From Adiantum capillus-veneris (taxonomy: Eukaryota; Streptophyta; Polypodiopsida; Polypodiales; Pteridaceae), in the NCBI GenBank assembly GCA_014529385.2, contig CM043956.1, positions 59,343,120 to 59,407,119 of the forward strand: DNA of 64,000 nt, in the 5' to 3' direction. The notes under the pieces were generated by a model. It saw nothing but the letters and a program-made list of their open reading frames with translations, ran no database searches and had not been told where the DNA came from. Both the position numbers and the translations under genes were made by a program. Shown piece by piece: positions 55,261 to 64,000 of this stretch. The first letter of the stretch is position 1. Each line of letters begins with the position of its first letter.

Positions 55261-56479
55261 ACTTGATGTTAAAACTACTCAAAAAGAGGACAAATGAAGC
55301 AAGAACAACATGTGCTATATAGCACAAACCCTAGAAGACTGTAAGGGACCTGTTATGCAAAAAATAGCACTGAAGGAAATTCTGCACAAAATGAATAAAT
55401 AGCATGTGCAGTACTGCTTGTAATGGCAAGGTAAGTTGAGGTGATCAACACTTGAAATCACGCTTGATGGTGACCAAAATATACAAGAAAAACCATAAAA
55501 AACCCAAAAACTCCAGCCACAAATGACCACTCTCAAACCATTGCAAAAGCTTCACCAAACTCCACTCTGTTGGACTCTTTCGAGTAGCGCCAACCCTAAT
55601 GCCACCGATACAGGGTCACATAGTCTTGCAGAAAGCCGCACCTTCTTCCCTCAATTCCTTGCATACACACATCCATGGAAACCTTAGAACTCCCATAGAC
55701 TCTCTCAAGTGCAAAATTGAAGAGAGAAAGCTCTCATTCACTCCTCCACACACTCGAAAACAGAACGGGAACGCGACAGGATTGCACTAGACTACCTGTA
55801 GGAACCCTGCTTCCTCCCACACACAGAGGGGTGAAATTGTTGATATTGCTCTTCCAAATTCCTCCCTTAGCCTGGACCATCAAGGCACTATGAGTGATGT
55901 GGCAATTTTAAGCCATTTCACACCCCTTTTTGACCATTTTTTGACCTTTTTTTGCCCAGTTTTGGCCAGTTTTGACCCTCGGCAGGCATTTTTCGTAGGA
56001 AAAACCCCAAACGGACTCCAAAATTCACCAAATTTTTCACGCTTGATCCTCGATACCCAAATCACATTTCCACATCCCCACATTCCATTTTTGACCACTT
56101 CTAGGGCGGTGCACGCATCGCCGCAGATCAGGCACCGTAAATAGATAGTTACTGCATGTCCCAAACTTCTCGAGCGGGATGAGAGTACCCATACTTGTCA
56201 CTTGAATTATTTACATTCTAAAAAGCTCAAACACATTCTATAGAACCAAAATAAGCTACCTAAAACCATATCCAAGGCCCCGATACCCTATACGGGCATG
56301 TACATGTGTCCGACTGCCGACACGCAAGCACGCATATTTACAATGTGCACACGTTGCATCTTTTTCCCAACTTGAAACCACTTTTCAAAGCTCCCAAATG
56401 CATGTATTTACATCTTTTTGAACATATGACTATGCATATAAATGCTACTTTTTACATGCCAAAAGTGATTTATCAACAA
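55261..56479 (-). other. Copia-3 leader region, no gene
   Basis: This is long for a copia leader. A C/T-rich and T-rich block at 55905-56110 (runs such as TTTTTGACC) gives open frames on both strands (55890-56144 plus, 56164-55880 minus) without motifs. I do not see a standard initiator Met primer site beside the LTR at 56480. The block may be a further insertion. Confidence 0.4.
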
Positions 56480-56663
56480 CAAAGGAATCTCAAGGCACAC
56501 AGTAGAGAGTGCTTTACTTAGTGTTCAGTGGAAAGATAAGATAGCTCTAGAGTGATGAACGTATATTCAATGCACGGGGTTAAAAACCTCCTACTGAGGG
56601 AAAAAATGCCTTAGCAGTCCTATGTGTGTTCACACACATCACCACCACATGTATATGGTAACA
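56480..56663 (-). repeat. Copia-3 5' LTR (184 bp)
   Basis: It pairs with 50828-51011. Ends are as expected on the minus strand (TGTTACC start at 56663). Confidence 0.8.
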
Positions 56664-57639
56664 GGAGAAAGGTAGTAATTTGTGATTTTCCCCCATTATT
56701 TTGTGAGGGAAAGGCAAGTTGTAAATGTCTCTTGGCCATAGCATAGGAACGTCTATTTTATGTTTGTGTATCTTTCATGCATTCAAGCACAAACCTTTGT
56801 GATAGAGGTAGAATTTGTTTTTTATGAAATGTGCTAGTTCCTCTTTGTGTCTTGGATCGAAAGAAGCTTTTTATGTATACCATTAAGTTATACATGTTAA
56901 TTAAGAAAATCATTTCAAAACAATAGTGCATCAACTATTTCATCCCAATTTAAGTATCTTATATGTAGTAACTTGTGTAGCTTTGGATTTTTTGTTCAAT
57001 AGATCTAATTATTCAATCCTATATGCTTTTAGGCAAGGATGGCTATAGCATTAGGTAGTATGGAGACCCACAAGTGTCAATACAATTATAAATGCAAGCA
57101 CTCAAGTGTCGGATGAGAATTCATAACTGTGGGACGCATGTCTAACCTCACCATCCTACCTTATTGTAGTATTAGCGAGAACCACGATTAATTTGTCAAA
57201 CCATGGGACGAAGTTAACTCGACTAGTGCAGAGAGGCTACAAGCGGTTGTCAATCTCTTGGAAAACAACAACTCACATCTAACTCAAGCTACACTCAAGT
57301 GAGTGAAATCACCAAAAGCCAATCGCTCATCGGCAAACAATTTACATCCGTTACAGCATCAAATGACATCCAAACGTAAGTTTATAAGACCTAAGCACAC
57401 ATGCTTATGGTCTCAAACCCCACTTTAGGTCAAGTTCCAAAATCGTGATTATTAACAGCAGTGGATTTTTGACCTACTCGTTTTTGACCTATAATGCATC
57501 TAAATGCTTAGCAATGATGCCCCAATACCCTGCCTATGCTTAGTTTTCGATTTAAAAGCGTAAATTCCTAGTTATGATAAAAGTAGGCTATGGATTGGCG
57601 ACACCAAAAGCTATGAAATACTGTGAATGGCTTACGTCA
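56664..57639. other. non-coding stretch, possibly leader of a second element copy
   Basis: No gene. ATCGTGATTATT at about 57443-57454 matches half of the palindrome at 62391-62412. On the minus strand TTTTGGTGTCGCC (about 57612-57600) directly follows the putative LTR and has the form of a gypsy primer site. This would make the stretch the start of a tandem element. Confidence 0.3.
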
Positions 57640-58016
57640 ATGCGTAGAGTTCTTACTTGCGGTTGCAATGCAACAAACGCAATTGCAATGTGACAGCTAG
57701 AGAGGAGTGGGAAGCGCAAGAAGGAGAGAAGTGAGTGCCGTTAGCTCACGCTGTGTATTTCTTATCCAAAAAACTTACAAAAATTGACTTTTATACCTTA
57801 GCCAAGGTTTTTGGGTGGTCAAAACTAATAATCTGGAGTTCTACCAAAGCTGGGTGATGACTGGCTGATACAATATGGAAGCTTGTAGCCCCGGCTCATT
57901 AATTACAGAGTTCATCCGAGAAAATAGAAGTTACAATATTCCCAATTTATCAAAATAATAAATGTTTTACAAAGAGAACTCCAAAAAATGATGTCCGTGT
58001 TAGCTTGCTGCTAACA
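57640..58016 (-). repeat. putative LTR of the coiled-coil element
   Basis: On the minus strand GAGGAGGTGGGGAA is followed by TGTTAGCAGCAAGC, the form of a polypurine tract plus LTR start, just after the stop of the long frame. A TATA box (TATAAAAG, plus coordinates 57795-57788) lies about 220 bases in, followed by a C/T-rich stretch. The end near 57640 is a guess. No second copy lies in the window. Confidence 0.5.
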
Positions 58017-58055
58017 TTCCCCACCTCCTCGCCTGTGTTGTCCCTTGACACAGCT

Positions 58056-61000
58056 TTATGGGCTGAAATATTCTTTGGGTTGACGGTTGGTGAGGCAATC
58101 TTTAAGTGCATCCAATGCCTTCTGGTATCTGATTCTGCTTTCTTTGTCGAGCACTTGCAGAAATTGCAATGTCACTTTATTCTTCAGCTCCACTGTTGAG
58201 TAGCCTACAAACCTGGATGTTAGGTTATTGGTCACCAGCGCAAATATCTTCGTTCGCCAGGTGAAGAATCCAGTGTAGAAAGCTTGTTCAAAGGCCAACA
58301 TATTATTCGATGGCAAGAACATACATCTGGCATAGAATTTGTGAAGGAAATCTTCTAAAGGTTTCCCACTCAGATCGTAGGATAAGCTTTTGTTTCCTTC
58401 CAAAAATAATAGCCATGGGGCTCCTGTTTTCTCAGGCTCATTAAAAACTTGTATACATGTGAGCAACATTTTGCAGATTTTATATAACATCGCGCAGGAA
58501 AGATCTGGTAGACTCTTGAAGAAAGACATGGCACTTGTTAGGGTTTTCACCATGTATTCCTCTGTTGCATGTCCTCTCTCCAAAGCTCGCAGGCTTGGGT
58601 AGTTAAGCCAGGTTGGCCTCTTCTTTTGCAGTGCTTCATGCGCTTGCCATGTCCTTACTCTGGGTACAGGACAGAAGGTTGGATCTCTTTGAAGGGCTGC
58701 ATGTGCTCTTGTGAACAGAATCAGGTATCTCGGATTCTTGTTCAGCCAGCTTAACCTCCACTTTGGGTGGTCTTTATTTGCACCATCTTCTTGCATATCT
58801 TTGTACAACCTCTCTTTCACCTGTAATAATTCCACTTTGATGAGAGGGTATGGCAGGGATTGTTGATGCCATTGAGAGTTGATCTGATTGGGAGTGAGTT
58901 GAGTGACGTTGACAGAGTGTAAAACTCTCAACTCCCAATCAATTGCGGCTTTCCACTGCTCATCCACCTCTAGGATGATCTATTGGCATTGTGTCTTCAT
59001 CCGTGATATTAATATGAAAATTTTCATCAACACTCGGCTCTGCTGTGGACTGTGTCTCAAACTCAGCAAACAAGACTGAGGGTATGTCTATCTGTGGTGG
59101 CTCTGAAGTGCCTACCTCTTCGTGCATGTCTGGTTTCCCATCTCTGAGGAGTTGATTAATTTTCTTGAGTTCTGCTATCTCCTTTAGGAGCTTCTCCTCT
59201 TTCTGAACCCGCATCAGTGCCAGGTCCCTACACTATGATTGTTCTAGCTTTAATTCCAATTCAAGGTCTTTGTTTTTCTTCTCGAGTGCTTGGTACACTT
59301 CGTCAATTCCTTTGATCGAGGCCACAGCTGGATTTTCTCTTATTTTCCGTAAGAAAATTGCATGATCATTGATCCGCTGTTCAGAGTATTGTAATGAGGC
59401 ATTGGAAACATCTAATTGCACCTGAATTTTTTGAGCTGATAGAGATATCGTGAGAAGTTCATTTGTAACTTTTGTCATTTTCTCGTCTTTTGCTTTGCAG
59501 GCATTGGATAGTTTGGTGAGTAGATCACCTAACTCCTCCATTTCTTTTTGTTGCCTATCTCTGGCTAACTGATGTTGTTTAGCTTTTGCCTTCATCTCTT
59601 GCACCTGCCTTTGAAGATCGATGATGACAGGCATCCTGTCTTCTAACTCTCCTTGCAAAGCATGGATCACCATCTCAAGTTCCTTGGCCTTTGTGTTGTG
59701 GTTTAATGCTGCTGAACGGAGTCTCTCCATCATTTCTTGCATCTTCCGTACATATTCATTGACTTGGATTATTACCTCGTCATTTGATTTCCACTCCTCT
59801 TGTCCTGCCAGCTGAGATGTGCCTGCAGCCTCATGTGTGGCTTCCTGCTGCGTCGTAACTGCTAATGGTTCTTGTGTGGAGGTAGATGGTCGGTCTTCTT
59901 CTTGGTCATCCAGAGGCTTTGATGCCTCGGTAGTTTCTGGCTGAGTAGAAGTAGAGGGTGTTGACTCAGACCTTGCTGTCTCGTCAGGTACGGGCCTTTC
60001 TTCCTTCTCTGGCTCGAGTTCTGTCTCATGTGCAGTGGTAGACTTTTCTACATATGCTTCTTTATCAGACTCTTGTTCAGATTCACATGCCTTTTTCTCT
60101 TTAGGATTTTGAGCATCTTCGGCGGCTCTCTCCTGTTTTGGCTCAGCATCTTTTTCTTTTTGTCTCTCGGGGTGGTAAGCTTCTTGTGCGGTCTGTTTGT
60201 TTGGTGGACTTGGAATCTTTCTCTTTCTTAGGTTCCGCTTCTTTACTGGTGTCTTTGCTTGCAGGTGATGGTGGTGGGCTAGGCATGGGATGGTCCTATT
60301 GTTCTGTAGGCAGTGAGGTGGGTCGGGGAGATCCATAACTTTTTTCTTGGGCTTCTGCTCTAGCCGTCTTCTTGACTTGTCTTTGGTCTTCCACCTCTTT
60401 GGCTTTCTTGGCATCTTCTTCTACCTCCTTCAGCTTTAGAGCTTCAGCCTCTTGGTACATTCTTTCTAAATGCTCTGTCAGATAATCCGTCTCTTTTCTT
60501 ATGTGATGCTTCGTTCTTGGGCCTTTGAGTACAACAAGCACCCATTTTTTTGGGTCCTTCCCTTGTGCTTGTCTACTACGCTGGTAGGCTTGTTTTTCTC
60601 TTTCAAAGCGTGCTTGTTTTTGAGCTGGCTCTTCTTGGTGTGTAGCCACAACTTTTCTTTTCATCTATTTTCTCCTAGCTCTCTTTTCTTCGCTGTCAGA
60701 GCTCTCGCTGGTGTGCCTTTCCGACAAGCTGCCAGCTTACTCTTCATCAAATTTTTATGATCTTTTTTTTTTACCTTGTAGCTCTTGGAGAGGGTTGTGC
60801 TGCCAATATCCATGTGTTCTGATGAGGAGTAGGCGGTAGGTTGTTGTCCATGCCAATGGCATGGTATGCTATTCTAGTCAAGACCTCTGGCGCACCCAAG
60901 TAAGTGATTTTGCATTCCTTCTTGGTGCCCTTCAAAGTTGTCAAGACATATTGCACGTGGTCCACTGGTTGTCTTGTTGTCGACTTGAGAACTTGAGTGA

Positions 61001-61645
61001 ATGTGGTGGCCACGGCATGATTTGGCGTAGTGTACCTTGGTGGCCTTTTTGCGAGAAAATGAAAGTGTTGATGGTACAAAAGGGCTGGCTCTTCCACTTG
61101 TTTGTGAATTAGATCGGCGAATGTAGCCACGACTGTCTCTTTGGTAAATGTTTCTGCGGTTTTCTTGTCCCTTTCTCGCATGGTCATTCCTTCTGTGGGC
61201 AGTCTAAGTGCCTCTGCCACTATCTCTTTAGTGATAACTACTTTGACCTTGTTCCCTTGGGTGTCGGATATCTATGCGATTCCATCTTCTTTGATTGTGA
61301 ATAGAAGCTCATAAGCTTTCTGAAAATCCACTCCACAAGGCTCTTGTTCTTGTAGAAATTCCTGAGCCTCAGCCTGCGGTAGCCTCTTTTGTCTCTGGCT
61401 TTTGTCTCTGGGTTTGCTGCTGTATCCTAGACTTCCTTGGGTAGGAGTTGCAACTCCACCTGATGCCCCTCTTCACTTTTGAACCTACCAATGAAGACCG
61501 TAGTGTGGTGCTCTTCTAACGGTTCTCTGGAGAGGTAGGATGCTTTTGCTGCTTTGACTGACTCGGGGTCTAGTTGATAAGCGGGTAGTTCATGTAGTTT
61601 CTCCTTTTGGTTGAGCTTATTTTTAGCCCTCTCTACTGCTTGCAT
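58056..61645 (-). pseudogene. large coiled-coil protein of unknown function, about 1,200 codons, broken
   Basis: Minus-strand frames abut in order, forming one protein with several stops and shifts. From the ATG at 61645: a short N-terminal part (KLHELPAYQLDPESVKA). Next is a globular part near 61350-60771 with FTIKEDGIA, ISDTQGNKVKVVITKEIVAE and ALRLPTEG, which loosely recalls the N-terminus of plant putative-transposon proteins. A Ser/acidic patch (SERHTSESSDSEEK) leads to a Lys/Glu helix (60660-60300), a Pro/Ser/Glu-rich low-complexity part (60300-59800), a long coiled coil with heptads (59800-59000) and a helical C-terminal domain (58967-58056, about 300 codons, open). Stops include 61427-61429, 61272-61274, 60665-60667, 60296-60298 and 59233-59235. 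No RT, protease or zinc knuckle is visible. Confidence 0.7.
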
Positions 61646-64000
61646 GGCTCCTGTTCAGCGAATAGAGTGCAAAGTTAGCAGATTTGACGGAATTGTCTCT
61701 CAAATGTCCTTTAGGCTGAAATGCTGACAATTTTGGTCCAATTTGCTTCAAATCAATTTTTGAACAAGCAAAGATGCATAAAAACATGCAAGGAACAAAA
61801 CAGTGTGGTCAAACAAAATATTTGCAACCAAAGTAAATAATTGCGATTATTTACAGCTGAGGAAAATTTTCAACTTTTTGCAAACTTGGCTTTATAGGCT
61901 TGAAGTATATACCAAATACATGCTCTGAGTGAAATATGGGCTCATTTGGATGCATAGGGTGAAAATGGTACCAGATTTTGGCTTTAGGTCTCTCAAACAA
62001 TAGATATAAAAGAAATTTGAGATTTTGAGCTCCAAATTGATTCAAAATTGTCTAGTGGGTTAACACATCATGTACTTTGGATGTATGATGGCAAAATATC
62101 AAAATTCCCCAATTTTGACCAAAAAGTAAATAATTGCGATTATTAGCTTTTCTTCTAAAATTGAAATTTTTTTGTACAAACTGATTCTACGCATTGTATA
62201 GACCCTGTATATGAGAGAAATGTTCTCCATAACCCAAAATTTGGCTTGCAAGGACTTCTTTGCATTTTTTTGACAATTTTTCAAGTAATGGGTGGTCATT
62301 TTGGCTCATACTTGATTTTTGGCATGTAATAGGTGTGTACACATGATAGGTCAGATGATTTGACAATTTTCAAGCAAAACTGATGCAAAAGTAAATAATC
62401 GTGATTATTTACTACAGTGACAAAATCTTTGACATAGACATATTCCATATATCTAATACAAGTTCTAAATTGATGAATTTGGTCATGCCGACATCACTTT
62501 GTGCTTTGTCGACTCTGAAATCACCGTTTATTGTGACTACACTTCCTGTTGGATTGGTCGGTCAACTTTGAGGCTTTAGACTTGTTCTCAACATAGTCGT
62601 GAAGCAACATGTCCAGTTTTGGCTCATTTGGAGTCAGTTTGACCCCGTATGTCGAATTTGACTCTTTGTAACCTTCGAGCCGTTTTCTGCTTTTTGAGGG
62701 CTTTGCTTGATGGATTTCACCAAACCAATCATATACATTGTATATGGACTTCATAAGCAAGCCATCTGAGGAGTCAAGTCGAAATTCTCGCATTTGCCAA
62801 AAACCTAACTTTTCTATTGGGGACCCCCTCAACCCCTGTCGAATGGTCATCTGACGATATAGAAAGGTTCTATTATGTTAGGGCATGCTATCGATCAAAT
62901 CCCATCTAATTTGGTCAAGCTGGCAGGCCGCTATGGTCAGTTTTAGGTCGTAGGTCTTCGTGCATTGCTCGATTTCTAGGGTTTTTTCTAGAGCTTTAGA
63001 CTAGATACTGGCCGTACAAAATGGATCATTGACGAGTAAAGAACTTACCCCTCATGTCTCGTGTGAGACGGCGCTGAAAATGGTCAATTGTGGGCTCCGA
63101 AAAAGTCGCACGAAAGAGGCCAAAATCCCTCTCTACAAAAGCTGCAAGTGGAAGTGAGGTGGTTTTAGCCTACCTTGGATATCTATACCCGGACTTCCCG
63201 AACCAAATTTCTCTAAATTCCCTCATTAGTCCAACTAGACCGTGAGATCTATGTTAGACTCAAAAATTTCCCTGATCGGATTCCTGTAGCTCATTCTACA
63301 AGAATTTTGCAAAAGTAGGCCTAGCCGCCTAATTTAGGCTTTCCCGCTTCCATCTTCTGATTTCATTGAAAAATTTTATTCTTGTCTGCCTTGTCTTTCT
63401 AATCACCATCGTGTCTTTCATTTTTCCATCTGGTCTTCCCTCCTATTTATTATTAATTTTTGACCATTTTATTTGAAAAAATCAAAGAAAATAGAAAAAT
63501 GCTCTAAAGAAGTAAAGTAAAAATCCAATAATTAACAAAATCAATTGAAAAACACATCTTTGTTGTTTTTTATTGGATTTTTCTATTTTTAAAACTCCTT
63601 AGCAATAAAAATAATGAAAAATACCCAAAAAAATGACTGATGTTTTGATAGTATATACACTATTTACACTCATCGGGAAGATATTATCAGTGAATTTTTC
63701 CTTGATGATGAATTATAAGAGTATTATTAGGTAATTTTGTAAAAAATCACACGTTAACATCGAACTTTTTCCTCCCTCTTCAAACATTGCCCTTAATTAC
63801 TTAGTACTTAGTACTTAGTGCCCTTCCACCCCTCCTAGATTGCGTACTCCGGGACGACTGTGTGCATGGGTTAAACAATTGTGTCTATGGATAGCCATGG
63901 TTGGCTCTATCATGCTATGAAGATCAATGCAATTCAAACCAATATGTTGTGCAAGAGCTGGGTCTTGAATAATTAACTCAAGGGTTTCCGATGTCGAGGT
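61646..64000 (-). other. leader or flank of the coiled-coil element, with spaced palindromes
   Basis: I see no supported gene. A 109-codon minus frame at 62850-62521 has no known motif. Three palindromes lie at 61833, 62126 and 62391. Phrases such as GGCTCATTTGGA recur (about 61929 and 62622), hinting at a diverged tandem repeat. The stretch from about 63360 is AT-rich. CTTAGTA is repeated about three times near 63799-63820. If an LTR exists on this side it lies beyond the window. Confidence 0.4.
61833..62412. repeat. three copies of a GTAAATAAT-N4-ATTATTTAC palindrome
   Basis: Copies at 61833-61854 and 62391-62412 have perfect 9-bp arms. The one at 62126-62147 has one arm changed (ATTATTAGC). 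Loops are TGCG, TGCG and CGTG. Spacing is 293 and 265 bases. The role is unknown: hairpins or protein sites in a leader are both possible. Confidence 0.75.

Larger units (their letters stand above)
50828..56663 (-). mobile_element. Copia-3: minus-strand Ty1-copia element lacking integrase
   Basis: Short LTRs of 184 bp lie at 50828-51011 and 56480-56663, starting TGAAGGAATC or CAAAGGAATC and ending GGTAAAA or GGTAACA on the plus strand. Flanks GAAGA (50823-50827) and GGAGA (56664-56668) resemble a target duplication with one mismatch. On the minus strand the order is leader, gag, then RT and RNase H, with no integrase between. A solo LTR of the Gypsy-1/2 family (51043-52576) sits in its 3' region. 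Confidence 0.82.

Noticed and set aside
55880..56164. Overlapping open frames on both strands in the Copia-3 leader
   Set aside because: They come from T-rich or A-rich low-complexity DNA with TTTTTGACC-like runs, and there is no recognisable domain.
62521..62850. Minus-strand frame of 109 codons
   Set aside because: No motif or homologous frame is seen, and it lies in a stretch with repeated non-coding phrases. I do not support it as a gene.

Overview
The window is nuclear DNA from a plant with a large, retrotransposon-rich genome. Evidence for this is the spliced CACTA transposase-type gene, Ty1-copia and Ty3-gypsy elements with initiator-Met tRNA primer sites, a chromodomain gypsy clade, a gypsy element with a second RNase H-like domain, LINE fragments, and long (CT)n, (GA)n and (GT)n tracts. 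The style of the elements fits a fern or another large-genome vascular plant, but the species cannot be fixed from this sequence. I see no host single-copy gene, rRNA gene, tRNA gene or CRISPR array. Nearly everything is mobile DNA, much of it nested and broken.

Layout, left to right. 1-1156 is the 3' end of a CACTA transposon carrying the last three exons of its gene. It sits inside the integrase of Copia-1 (1157-3409, + strand, right LTR at 3181). 3410-6705 holds an unrecognised decayed coding stretch and non-coding DNA. 6706-10116 is Copia-2, with two LTRs, a primer site and an almost erased interior. 10955-11769 is LINE fragment A. 11970-20805 is Gypsy-1, a chromodomain element with a perfect 5-bp target duplication. 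20847-21062 is a four-copy minisatellite. LINE fragments B and C follow.

LINE C is split by Gypsy-2 (23969-45561), a relative of Gypsy-1. Gypsy-2 in turn holds a 248-bp MITE (30197-30444), a 1.3-kb CACTAG-ended element in a TTAA site (30536-31812), and the whole of Gypsy-3 (33730-44920) inside its 3' LTR. Gypsy-3 carries two related small ORFs ahead of gag, then gag, protease, RT, RNase H, a second RNase H-like domain and integrase. Beyond it are LINE D with a second copy of the MITE, a zone of very long microsatellites, and Copia-3 on the minus strand (50828-56663), which holds a solo LTR of the Gypsy-1/2 family.

The right end (57640-64000, minus strand) looks like an unusual LTR element. 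It has an LTR with a TATA box, a polypurine tract, and a single broken reading frame of about 1,200 codons for a coiled-coil protein I cannot name, with no RT or integrase visible. A long leader upstream carries three spaced copies of a palindrome.

The best candidates for something undescribed are this coiled-coil element, the duplicated small ORFs of Gypsy-3, the SR-rich Gag of the Gypsy-1/2 family, and the recurring (CT)n tracts in the LTRs and LINE tails of otherwise unrelated elements.
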